This document shows positions 22,368-29,490 of a DNA stretch of 36,403 bases, in pieces. How positions within the stretch are numbered: position 1 is the first letter of the stretch; each line of letters begins with the position of its first letter. The position numbers and the translations under genes are program-made. Source of the stretch: Pseudomonadota bacterium (lineage in GTDB: Bacteria > Pseudomonadota > Gammaproteobacteria > Burkholderiales > Rhodocyclaceae); assembly GCA_029780075.1 (NCBI GenBank), contig JAKOZI010000054.1, forward strand, positions 1 to 36,403, read 5' to 3'. Below the pieces are notes generated by a model, which was not told the origin of the DNA, searched no databases, and saw nothing but the letters and a program-made list of their open reading frames with translations.

Positions 22368-22913
22368 CTATTTGAGGGTCAGCGGCAAGCCTGCCGCCGC
22401 CAGCGTCACCCGATCGCATACCGCCGCCACCCGCTGGTTCAGGCGCCCCTGCTCGTCGGCAAAGAGGCGGGACAGTGCCGCCATCGGGACGATGCCGCAG
22501 CCGACCTCGTTGGAGACCAGGATGACGTGCCCGGGCAGTTGCGGCAGGAGATCGATCAGGGCTTGCGTCGCGCCGGCCAGACGCTGACAGCGCACCGCTT
22601 CGCCGGCTTCGGCCTGGCAGGCAGCTTCGCCGGAGAACAACACGTTCGACAACCACAGCGTCAGGCAGTCAACCAGCAGGCAGACGTCGGCAGCCGCGTG
22701 CCGACGCAATGCAGCGGCCAGATCGAGCGGCTCGACGACCAGCCCCCAGTCGGGACAGCGCCTTGCGCGATGATGTTCGATACGCCGCGACATCTCGGCG
22801 TCGAGGGGCAGTGCCGTCGCCACGTAAACGACCCGCAGGCCGCTTTCAGTGGCACGGATCTCGGCCAATCGACTCTTGCCCGAACGGGCGCCACCAAGGA
22901 TCAGTTCTCGCAT
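22368..22913 (-). CDS. cobU: Adenosylcobinamide kinase / guanylyltransferase
   Basis: A 181-residue bifunctional CobU. It phosphorylates adenosylcobinamide and transfers GMP to give adenosylcobinamide-GDP, in nucleotide loop assembly of B12. The P-loop is GGARSGKS (7-14). VVYVATALPLDAEMSRRIEH and LLVDCLTLWLSN are the typical second and third motifs, and VSNEVGCGIVP is the late conserved motif. The upstream in-frame extension is not conserved and is omitted. It is divergent from cobT with 65 bases between starts. The other assembly enzymes (CobS, CobC, CbiB) are not in the window. Confidence 0.93.
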   Translation of the reverse strand: MRELILGGARSGKSRLAEIRATESGLRVVYVATALPLDAEMSRRIEHHRARRCPDWGLVVEPLDLAAALRRHAAADVCLLVDCLTLWLSNVLFSGEAACQAEAGEAVRCQRLAGATQALIDLLPQLPGHVILVSNEVGCGIVPMAALSRLFADEQGRLNQRVAAVCDRVTLAAAGLPLTLK

Positions 22914-22943
22914 CCCGCACAGCTTAGCATGGCCGGCGATGCG

Positions 22944-22949
22944 TATAAT
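22944..22949 (+). promoter_or_regulatory. -10 box of cobT
   Basis: TATAAT, exactly the sigma-70 -10 consensus, 30 bases before the cobT start in the divergent gap. No good -35 is seen at 16-18 bases, so the promoter may need an activator. No cobalamin riboswitch is apparent. Confidence 0.5.
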
Positions 22950-22978
22950 CGGCGGCTTTTGCCGAGGCCTATCAGCGC

Positions 22979-24013
22979 ATGCATTTCTCCATCTCGCCAC
23001 CGGCAACCATGCCGGGCCTGCAGGCCCGGATCGACGGCAAGACCAAGCCGTCCGGTTCACTCGGCCAGCTCGAACGCCTGGCCCTGCAGATCGGCCAGGT
23101 CCAGCAGTCACTGAGCCCGAGTCTCGATCACCCACATCTGCTCGTCTTCGCCGGCGACCACGGCGCCGCCCGCGCCGGTGTCTCGGCCTACCCGCAGGAA
23201 GTAACCTGGCAGATGGTCGAGAACTTTCTCGCCGGTGGCGCGGCGATCAATGTTTTCGCCCGCCACAACGGCCTGCAGTTGCGGGTGATAGACGCTGGTG
23301 TGGCGCACGATTTCGGCGCGCGCGATGGCCTGGTCGACGCCAAGATCGCCTTCGGCACGCGCAACTCTATCGAACAGGCGGCGATGAGCGCCGCAGAGCG
23401 CGACCTGGCGCTGGAACGCGGCGCCGCCATCGCCCACGGCCTGGCCGACCAAGGTTGCCGGGTGATGGCCTTCGGCGAAATGGGCATCGGCAATACCGCC
23501 GCCGCGTCGCTGCTGACGCAGCAACTGACCGGCGCACCCCTGGCCGACTGCGTCGGGCGGGGCACCGGCCTGGACACCGTCGGACTGGCACGCAAACGGA
23601 CCTTGCTGGCGCAGGCGGTGGGCCGCGCGGCACTACCGCCCGATGCCGATGCGCTACTGGTGCTCGCCGAGTTCGGCGGTTTCGAGATGGCGATGATGGC
23701 TGGCGCGATGCTCGCCGCAGCCGAGCGCGGGATACTGCTGCTGATCGATGGCTTCATCGTCACCTCGGCGTTGCTGGTGGCCACCGCCATCGCGCCATCG
23801 CTTCGCGACTACTGCATCTTCTGCCACCGCTCGGCGGAACCGGGCCATGTCGTCCAACTGCGGGCGTTGCAGGCCGAACCTCTGCTCGACCTCGGCCTGT
23901 GCCTCGGCGAGGGAACGGGCGCCGCTCTCGCCTGGCCGCTGGTGCGCGCCGCCGCCGCTTTCCTCAACGAAATGGCCAGCTTCGCGTCGGCCGGCGTCAG
24001 TGGACAGGCCTGA
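22979..24013 (+). CDS. cobT: Nicotinate-nucleotide-dimethylbenzimidazole phosphoribosyltransferase
   Basis: A 344-residue CobT, which makes alpha-ribazole phosphate from dimethylbenzimidazole and nicotinate mononucleotide for the lower ligand of B12. Recognised motifs: [15 protein letters not shown] (N-terminal), [20 protein letters not shown], the [14 protein letters not shown] motif, and [10 protein letters not shown] with SAEPGH. The protein ends [11 protein letters not shown] as expected, so it is complete. It starts at 22979, with the -10 box 30 bases upstream. Confidence 0.93.
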   Translation: MHFSISPPATMPGLQARIDGKTKPSGSLGQLERLALQIGQVQQSLSPSLDHPHLLVFAGDHGAARAGVSAYPQEVTWQMVENFLAGGAAINVFARHNGLQLRVIDAGVAHDFGARDGLVDAKIAFGTRNSIEQAAMSAAERDLALERGAAIAHGLADQGCRVMAFGEMGIGNTAAASLLTQQLTGAPLADCVGRGTGLDTVGLARKRTLLAQAVGRAALPPDADALLVLAEFGGFEMAMMAGAMLAAAERGILLLIDGFIVTSALLVATAIAPSLRDYCIFCHRSAEPGHVVQLRALQAEPLLDLGLCLGEGTGAALAWPLVRAAAAFLNEMASFASAGVSGQA

Positions 24014-24230
24014 GGCTGCACGGCGGTTCGCAGGAGGTTTCATCATCGTCATGATTTCTCCGATGACAGGATCAGTCACTGCGTAGGGTGACACTTCTCC
24101 GGATAGCCACCGGAAAGCGTCAACCCGGCGGCTTCGTGCGCAGCCGGTGGCAATAGCCCTTGCCGAAGCGTTTCAAAATCCCTGGACGAAACCCGAGAGA
24201 GAGTCCACAGCAAGGCATTCCTCATCTATA

Positions 24231-24246
24231 CTGTGTTTTCGTACAG
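24231..24246. promoter_or_regulatory. LexA (SOS) box of umuDC
   Basis: CTGTGTTTTCGTACAG fits CTGT-N8-ACAG and overlaps a -10 box (TATACT, 24227-24232). Its flanks (TA before, CA after) also fit the SOS consensus. It is 18 bases from the umuD start, so LexA would block transcription until DNA damage. Confidence 0.85.
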
Positions 24247-24264
24247 CAGAATGTCGGATGTTTG

Positions 24265-24723
24265 ATGGATTGCCTTGCACGAACCCTTCTCCAGGTTCCG
24301 GAAATCGTGGAACAGAACCCTGGTGCCAGCGAAATCCGCCTGCTGGCGCACCGGATGTCGGCCGGATTTCCGTCCCCGGCGGCAGATTACGCGGAGGACG
24401 GGCTGGATCTCAACGATTATCTGATTCGCAACAAGCCCGCCACCTTCATGTTCACCGTACGCGGCGACTCGATGATCGGCGCCAGCATCGAGGAGGGCGA
24501 CAAAGTACTCGTCGACCGCGCCTTGACCCCGAAGAGTCGCGACATCATCGTCGCGGTAGTGGACGGTGAATACACAATCAAGCGCCTGTACAAATACCGG
24601 GGACGTGTCGAACTGCGGCCGGAAAACCCCAATTACCCGTCAATCGTCCTCAAGGATGGCGCCGACCTGCAGACCTGGGGCGTCGTCGTGGGCGTCGTGC
24701 GCCGCTATCCCGCGCGGGGATAG
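24265..24723 (+). CDS. umuD: UmuD, DNA polymerase V protease subunit
   Basis: A 152-residue S24 peptidase family protein. RecA filaments stimulate self-cleavage, giving UmuD', which joins UmuC as Pol V. The cleavage site is in [11 protein letters not shown] (Ala33-Gly34). Catalytic Ser69 is in GDSMIG and Lys106 in EYTIKRL, matching the E. coli pair with a 9-residue offset because of a longer N-terminus. I chose the ATG at 24265, after the LexA box; a start further upstream would place the operator inside the gene. The UmuC GTG start is three bases after the stop codon. Confidence 0.92.
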   Translation: MDCLARTLLQVPEIVEQNPGASEIRLLAHRMSAGFPSPAADYAEDGLDLNDYLIRNKPATFMFTVRGDSMIGASIEEGDKVLVDRALTPKSRDIIVAVVDGEYTIKRLYKYRGRVELRPENPNYPSIVLKDGADLQTWGVVVGVVRRYPARG

Positions 24724-24725
24724 CC

Positions 24726-26015
24726 GTGTCGGCCCCACCGCAGTTCGCCCTGGTGGACGTGAACAACTTCTACGTCTCCTGCGAGCGCGTTTTCCAGCCG
24801 AAGCTGGAAAACGTCCCGCTGGTGGTGCTCTCCAACAACGACGGCTGTGCGGTCGCCCGCAGCCCTGAGGTCAAGGCGCTGGGTGTCGCGATGGGCACGC
24901 CCTGGTTCAGGATGCAGGACCTGGCCCGCCGGCACGGGATCTCGGCGCTCTCCTCGAACTACGCCTTGTACGGCGACATGAGCAACCGGGTGGCCGCCAT
25001 CCTGCGGGACTTCGCCCCAGACATCGAGGTTTACAGCGTCGATGAAAGCTTCCTGCGCATCGAAGCGGTTGCGCATCTTTACGGTGGCGTCCCCGCCATG
25101 GGCCGGCAGATGCACGAGCGGATCAGGCAGTGGACAGGATTGCCGGTGTGTGTCGGATGTGGGCCGACCAAGACGCTGGCCAAACTGGCCAACCACCTGG
25201 CCAAGAAGCACGCCGTTTTCAACGGCGTGTGCGATCTCCATTCGCTTTCTCGTCCGGAACGGCTCCAGTGGATGCACGAAATCGCAGTCGGTGAGGTTTG
25301 GGGGGTAGGCCGGCGCCTCGTGCTGCGCTTGCAAGCGATGGACATCCACAGCGTCCTGGACCTGCGGAATACCTCGCCGCAGCACCTCCGCGCCCAGTTC
25401 GGGGTGGTGATGGCGCGGACGTGCAGTGAACTGCGGGGCATTTCCTGCCTGGAACTGGAAGACATCGCGCCGCCCAGGCAACAGATCCTGTCGTCGCGCA
25501 GCTTCGGCGTCCCGGTGGAATCCGTTGCGGAATTGAGCGAGGCCGTGTCGACCTACGTCGCCACCGCGGCCGAGAAGCTGCGCCGGCAGGCCTCGGTGGC
25601 CGCCGCCGTCCATGTCTTCGTGCACACCAATCGCTTCAACGACGACGAGCCCCAATACCACGCGGGCCGCTTGGTGCCGCTCCCCGAACCCAGCGACGAT
25701 ACGCTGGTGCTGACCCGGTACGCGCTGCTGGGGCTGAAGGCGATCTTCAGGCCGGGATGCCGATACAAGAAAGCAGGGATCATGCTCAGCCTGCTGTCGG
25801 ACAAAGCCGCGCGGCAAGGATCCCTTTTTGATGATCCGGAAGCACGCGTTCGTTCGGCAAGAAGGATGGCCGTGCTGGACGCGATCAACCGCCAATTCGG
25901 ACGCGACACCTTGCGCTCGGGAGCCAGTGGTACCGCACTGCCTTGGAGGGCGCGCTCGGAGAACCGGTCACCGCGCTACACGACGCGCTGGGACGAGTTG
26001 CCGGAAGTGTCCTGA
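24726..26015 (+). CDS. umuC: UmuC, Y-family DNA polymerase V catalytic subunit
   Basis: A 429-residue Y-family polymerase for error-prone lesion bypass. [15 protein letters not shown] carries the first metal-binding Asp (Asp11). YSVDESF has the catalytic pair Asp106-Glu107. [18 protein letters not shown] and the helix-hairpin-helix region ([11 protein letters not shown]) follow, then the little-finger domain. The start is GTG at 24726, two bases after the umuD stop. Length matches E. coli UmuC, and the gene looks intact. It is the last gene of the SOS operon. Confidence 0.93.
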   Translation: MSAPPQFALVDVNNFYVSCERVFQPKLENVPLVVLSNNDGCAVARSPEVKALGVAMGTPWFRMQDLARRHGISALSSNYALYGDMSNRVAAILRDFAPDIEVYSVDESFLRIEAVAHLYGGVPAMGRQMHERIRQWTGLPVCVGCGPTKTLAKLANHLAKKHAVFNGVCDLHSLSRPERLQWMHEIAVGEVWGVGRRLVLRLQAMDIHSVLDLRNTSPQHLRAQFGVVMARTCSELRGISCLELEDIAPPRQQILSSRSFGVPVESVAELSEAVSTYVATAAEKLRRQASVAAAVHVFVHTNRFNDDEPQYHAGRLVPLPEPSDDTLVLTRYALLGLKAIFRPGCRYKKAGIMLSLLSDKAARQGSLFDDPEARVRSARRMAVLDAINRQFGRDTLRSGASGTALPWRARSENRSPRYTTRWDELPEVS

Positions 26016-26078
26016 GACTCGAGAATCGGGATGCCGGGACCGATGAGGTGTGGCCAAGGAAGTAAAGGAGGTGTTGTG

Positions 26079-26159
26079 ATGAACGCGAGAGAGGTCATTG
26101 ATCTGGTCGGGCAGGCGGCACAGGCCGGGTACGCCACTGATCTGGATTACGTCACTTGA
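26079..26159 (+). CDS. 26-residue ORF, perhaps a gene remnant
   Basis: It begins MNAREVIDLVGQAAQAGYAT and stops after 26 residues. The ribosome site is very good (AAAGGAGG, 26064-26071), which is why I list it. It may be the 5' stump of a longer gene cut off when the accessory patch formed, or a small peptide. The rest of 26016-26393 has no other convincing coding signal on either strand. Confidence 0.3.
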   Translation: MNAREVIDLVGQAAQAGYATDLDYVT

Positions 26160-26393
26160 TGAGGATGGGGCCGGAAATTCAGTGCCAAGGGTCTGCCCTG
26201 CTTTGACATTGCTGACTCCATAACGAAAACTCGATATGGAAGGTGCGTGACTGCATCGCCAGATTGAGGCATGTCCGGTTCGGAATGTCGTCGAGCACCA
26301 GCGATCTCGGGGATGTTGCGAAGTCCTCCACCCTGATCGATGACAGTGCGCGCGGCGTGCATAGGCACAATCGTTTCGATCCATCGGCAGTTA

Positions 26394-26423
26394 TTGACAT
26401 TTACCGATGTTATGAAACATTAT
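26394..26423 (+). promoter_or_regulatory. Promoter and operator of the AbiE-type antitoxin
   Basis: TTGACA (26394-26399) is a consensus -35; CATTAT (26418-26423) at 18 bases is a possible -10. ATGTT (26407-26411) and AACAT (26416-26420) make an inverted repeat between them, as expected for AbiEi, which represses its own promoter. With this -10 the first bases transcribed are near the ATG at 26431, so the message could be almost leaderless. Confidence 0.45.
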
Positions 26424-27030
26424 GCCCGACATGGACACCACTGCCGAGAGGCTGATCGAACTGGCTCGATTCCGAGGACTGATTCGCCCCTGTGACCTGG
26501 CACCGTTCGGAATTCCCCGGGTCTCACTGACCCGTGCTGTCCGCCGCGGCCTGCTGGAGCGGATCGGGCGTGGGCTCTACGGCCTCCCCGGTCGCGAGGT
26601 TTCGGCCCACGGATTGCTGGCGGAAGTGGCGTGCAGGGTACCCAAGGGCGTTGTTTGTCTGCTCTCGGCACTGCGTTTTCATGGCCTGACAACCCAGGCC
26701 CCGTTCGAGGTGTGGCTGGCAATCGAGAACAAGGCTCTGGCACCGAAGCTCGACTATCCGCCACTGCGCATCGTCCGTTTCTCTGGCGAGTCATTCACCG
26801 AGGGCGTGGAGGAACACGTCGTGGATAGCGTGACCATCCGAATCACCTGCGTTGCCAAGACCGTCGCCGACTGCTTCAAATATCGGAACAAGATCGGCCT
26901 TGACGTCGCATTGGAGGCGCTACGCGAGGCTTGGTACGAGCAGCGCATGAATAGTGACGACCTCTGGCGATACGCCAAGGTTTGCCGTGTGGCCAATGTG
27001 ATGCGTCCCTATCTGGATGGCCTGACGTGA
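26422..27030 (+). CDS. abiEi: AbiEi-family antitoxin (type IV TA)
   Basis: A 202-residue protein with the AbiEi layout. Residues about 5-55 are a winged helix ([20 protein letters not shown], then [20 protein letters not shown]), and the remainder is the AbiEi C-terminal domain ([51 protein letters not shown]). It is a transcriptional repressor that neutralises the AbiEii nucleotidyltransferase toxin without binding it. The start may be 26422 or 26431. The toxin gene begins in an overlapping GTGA but is broken, so this antitoxin is an orphan. Confidence 0.85.
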   Translation: MPDMDTTAERLIELARFRGLIRPCDLAPFGIPRVSLTRAVRRGLLERIGRGLYGLPGREVSAHGLLAEVACRVPKGVVCLLSALRFHGLTTQAPFEVWLAIENKALAPKLDYPPLRIVRFSGESFTEGVEEHVVDSVTIRITCVAKTVADCFKYRNKIGLDVALEALREAWYEQRMNSDDLWRYAKVCRVANVMRPYLDGLT

Positions 27031-27150
27031 ACCTTCGGAATATCGGAGCGTCCATCCGGACCCAATTGCTCAACAAAGCTCGCACCGAAAAGCTGGACTA
27101 CAACCTGGTGCTGACCCGATATGCACTGGAGCGCATGCTCGATCGCCTGA

Positions 27151-27234
27151 GCAGAGGGCAGAGGGCAGAGGGCAGTGGGCAGTGGGCAGTGGGCAGTGGG
27201 CAGTGGGCAGTGGGCAGTGGGCAGTGGGCAGTGG
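27151..27234. repeat. Heptamer tandem repeat, 12 copies
   Basis: Three copies of GCAGAGG (27151-27171) followed by nine of GCAGTGG (27172-27234), perfect within each type. Seven is not a multiple of three, so copy-number change shifts the downstream frame. It sits exactly where the toxin homology stops. The array has no spacers and is not a CRISPR. Polymerase slippage should make it variable between strains. Confidence 0.95.
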
Positions 27235-27414
27235 GCGGAGAGTTTGGTACGATCTGCGCTGAAGTTCGGTGGCTCAGTAGCCTTTCGGCCAACACCCACA
27301 TTACACGGACAGACACACTTAAATTTCCTCACCAGTACTCACATGCTCTGATAGCCAGTTGTGACCCATTGTCGGCGCCGCCAGACAACAACCTGCGCTG
27401 CTCGTCTGGAATTA

Positions 27415-27428
27415 TTGATCGAAATCAA
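27415..27428. promoter_or_regulatory. FNR/ANR-type box upstream of bacteriohemerythrin
   Basis: TTGATCGAAATCAA is TTGAT-N4-ATCAA, the exact consensus of FNR, ANR and DNR sites. Its centre is 72 bases before the bacteriohemerythrin start. At -41.5 the transcript would start near 27463, with a weak -10 (TAGGCT, 27450-27455). It suggests induction at low oxygen. Confidence 0.7.
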
Positions 27429-27493
27429 AAGGCCCGGCTGTGGCCGGAGTAGGCTGGTGCAATCAATACACCAGCCGATTCCGGGAATTGCTC

Positions 27494-27979
27494 ATGGGCA
27501 CGACAGATTTGATTCAGTGGTCCGACCAGTTCAGCGTCAATATCCAGGAAATCGACGAGCAGCACAAAGTGCTCGTGGACCTGCTCAATCAATTGCACCA
27601 CGCCATTCGTGAGCATCACGGCCGGGCGACCTCGCGCGAGATCCTGAACCGCCTGGCGGAATACACACGCACGCACTTCCTGCTCGAAGAGAGCCTGATG
27701 CGGCTGACGCACTACCCCGGTTTCGATATCCACAAGAAACAGCATCAGGAGTTGATGCAGCAGGTCGATGCCCTGCAACAGAAGGTGGACAAGGAAAAGG
27801 TGGCGATCAGTTTCGAGTTGCTGCACTTTCTGCGTAACTGGCTCATCCAGCATATCAACGACAGCGACAAGCGCTTCGGCAGGCACTTCCAGAATGCTGG
27901 CCTGGCCACGTACGCCAACTGGAGCAAGGATGTCGAGAAAACGATGAAGAAGAAAAAGTGGTGGTGGAAATTCTGGTGA
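27494..27979 (+). CDS. Bacteriohemerythrin
   Basis: A 161-residue single-domain hemerythrin that binds O2 at a non-heme diiron site. Expected ligands are present: His24 (IDEQHK), His61 and Glu65 (THFLLEE), His80 and His84 (HKKQH), His120 and Asp125 (QHINDSDKRF). The start is the ATG at 27494 (GTTDLIQWSDQFSVNIQEID), not the longer frame to 27440. The C-terminus carries an unusual basic/aromatic tail (KKKKWWWKFW) of about 10 residues, which could anchor it at the membrane. In relatives it buffers or delivers oxygen to oxidases under low-oxygen conditions. FNR-type box upstream. Confidence 0.9.
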   Translation: MGTTDLIQWSDQFSVNIQEIDEQHKVLVDLLNQLHHAIREHHGRATSREILNRLAEYTRTHFLLEESLMRLTHYPGFDIHKKQHQELMQQVDALQQKVDKEKVAISFELLHFLRNWLIQHINDSDKRFGRHFQNAGLATYANWSKDVEKTMKKKKWWWKFW

Positions 27980-28128
27980 GCCCCTGCCGGCCGGGTCGCT
28001 CAATGCCTGTCACCTGACTTGCGGGCACGCTGTTGTAACGGGGACGACCCGGCAGCACAACCCGAAAGCGCTGCCTCGATCGCGTTCAATCCGGAGAATG
28101 GCCCGCCGGATGAGCTGCCGGCCACCGT

Positions 28129-28146
28129 TAACCGATCGGTTATAAT
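28129..28146 (+). promoter_or_regulatory. Palindrome overlapping the adenosyltransferase -10
   Basis: TAACCGATCGGTTA (28129-28142) is a perfect 14-bp palindrome that runs into the -10 TATAAT (28141-28146), 26 bases before the start at 28172. No clear -35 exists. A dimeric repressor site is likely; the regulator is unknown and not in the window. Confidence 0.6.
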
Positions 28147-28171
28147 GCATTTTTTGATCGGGAAAAGCAGC

Positions 28172-28732
28172 ATGGGCAATCGGCTTTCAAAAATCGTCAC
28201 GCGTACTGGTGACGCCGGCACCACCGGCCTGGGTGACGGCACCCGGGTCGCCAAGGACTGCCTGCGGATCGAGACGATGGGGCAGGTCGACGAACTCAAT
28301 TCGACGATCGGCCTGTTGCTGACCGAGGACATGCCCGACGACATCCGGCAAGCCATGGTCGGCGTTCAGCACGACCTCTTCGATCTCGGCGGAGAGTTGT
28401 GCATTCCGGGAATGGATGTGATCAGCGCGGCGCATATCAATCGACTGGAAGGTCTGGTCGAGCAGTTCAACGCCGACCTCAGCCCACTCAAGGATTTCAT
28501 CCTGCCCGGTGGTACCCGTGCCGCCGCCGCTGCGCATCTTGCCCGTACCGTTTGCCGTCGCGCCGAGCGTTGCATCGTGCACCTGGCGAGCACCGAAACG
28601 GTCTCGGAGTATGCACGCAAGTACCTGAATCGGCTGTCCGACCTGATGTTCGTCCTGGGCCGCGCGCTGAACAAGGCTGGCGGACGTGGGGACGTGCTCT
28701 GGGTACAGGGAAAGAATCGTGGAAACGACTGA
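28172..28732 (+). CDS. PduO-type corrinoid adenosyltransferase
   Basis: A 186-residue cob(I)alamin adenosyltransferase of the PduO family, making adenosylcobalamin from ATP. The N-terminal ATP loop is TRTGDAGTTGLGDGTRV (10-26). QVDELNSTIGLLL and RRAERCIV with the conserved Arg/Glu, plus YLNRLSDLMFVLGR near the C-terminus, complete the family pattern. The start is MGNRLSKIV at 28172. It links functionally to cobU and cobT in the same window but lies 4 kb away, so it is a separate unit. The following gene is 51 bases downstream. Confidence 0.92.
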   Translation: MGNRLSKIVTRTGDAGTTGLGDGTRVAKDCLRIETMGQVDELNSTIGLLLTEDMPDDIRQAMVGVQHDLFDLGGELCIPGMDVISAAHINRLEGLVEQFNADLSPLKDFILPGGTRAAAAAHLARTVCRRAERCIVHLASTETVSEYARKYLNRLSDLMFVLGRALNKAGGRGDVLWVQGKNRGND

Positions 28733-28783
28733 TCGTGTCTATACTGGGCACTAGATCAATCACTCTCCTGGATGGGGGTCGCC

Positions 28784-29341
28784 ATGGCAATCAGCATTAC
28801 CGTCATCACCACGGCCAACCGCGCGCGCCGCTTTCTCCAGACGGAGGTCGCGCGTATCGAGCCCATTCTCGACAGCTTCAGGCGCAGCGGCCAGATCTTC
28901 TCGGGCAAGCCGCTGATCATCGGTTGCGAGCGGCAAACCGAGGTGTTCGCCGCAGCTTCGATCGCCTGCGTTGAAATCGAGACTGACCGCGATCTGAGCG
29001 AGCATTTTCCCAGCCACCCGAACCTGGTGTTGATGGCGATGACGCCCGCGCAGCGCGCACTGCCCTTCGCCGGCGGACTCGAAGGCGAACATTTCAAGGC
29101 ACGCATCGATTTCTTCTTCACCGGCGGTCACGTCCTGTATACCAGTGCCGAAGGCGTACGCAAAGCAGCACTCGCCGATCGACTGATGAACCTGACCGGC
29201 CTCCTCGAACGCCAGACGATCATCTACCACTTGCCGCAGGGCGGCGTCGGACTGATGAATCCACATGCCATGACACGCTTTGTGATCAGCCCCGGCGTCC
29301 CAGACCTGCCGCGTGATGCCTGGTTGGCCGAAGCGTCATAG
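28784..29341 (+). CDS. Hypothetical protein (185 aa)
   Basis: A 185-residue soluble alpha/beta protein of unknown function. The N-terminus (AISITVITTANRARRFLQTE) is a strand then helix. Later segments: SGKPLIIGCERQTEVFAAAS, FFFTGGHVLYTSAEGVRK and QGGVGLMNPHAMTRFVISPG. It looks conserved and structured. An ATG at 28772 is also in frame; I chose 28784 because GGGGGT lies just before it. No known motif. Confidence 0.6.
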   Translation: MAISITVITTANRARRFLQTEVARIEPILDSFRRSGQIFSGKPLIIGCERQTEVFAAASIACVEIETDRDLSEHFPSHPNLVLMAMTPAQRALPFAGGLEGEHFKARIDFFFTGGHVLYTSAEGVRKAALADRLMNLTGLLERQTIIYHLPQGGVGLMNPHAMTRFVISPGVPDLPRDAWLAEAS

Positions 29342-29490
29342 GCGTTCGGGAAGCGGGAGCGGCTGGCAGACTACGACCGCCCACCCGCGTCAGCCAGGTC
29401 AACAGCACGTGGCGCAGGTGTCGACTGCCGGAAGGTAGAGCCCGGAAACGCCTGCCGAGAGGCGCCTTGCCATTGGCGCCACCACAGGGC

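Larger units (their letters stand above)
27027..27452 (+). pseudogene. abiEii: AbiEii toxin gene truncated after about 42 residues
   Basis: Starts at GTG overlapping the antitoxin stop (GTGA, 27027-27030). The first 42 residues, [20 protein letters not shown] and [19 protein letters not shown], match the N-terminal helix region of AbiEii/AbiGii nucleotidyltransferases. The reading frame then enters a heptamer repeat ([14 protein letters not shown]...) and continues through unrelated sequence to 27452. The catalytic GSxxxD and DxD motifs and about 250 residues are absent, so no toxin can be made. No toxin sequence follows the repeat in any frame that I could see. Confidence 0.8.

Noticed and set aside
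22914..22978. Cobalamin riboswitch between cobU and cobT
   Set aside because: The gap is 65 bases, too short for the aptamer, and no B12-box-like sequence is present.
24014..24230. Cobalamin riboswitch or extra gene after cobT
   Set aside because: Only a weak hairpin (CCGG-atagcca-CCGG) is present, with no B12 box and no coding signal.
27151..27234. CRISPR array
   Set aside because: The heptamers are directly adjacent with no spacers, so this is a simple tandem repeat.
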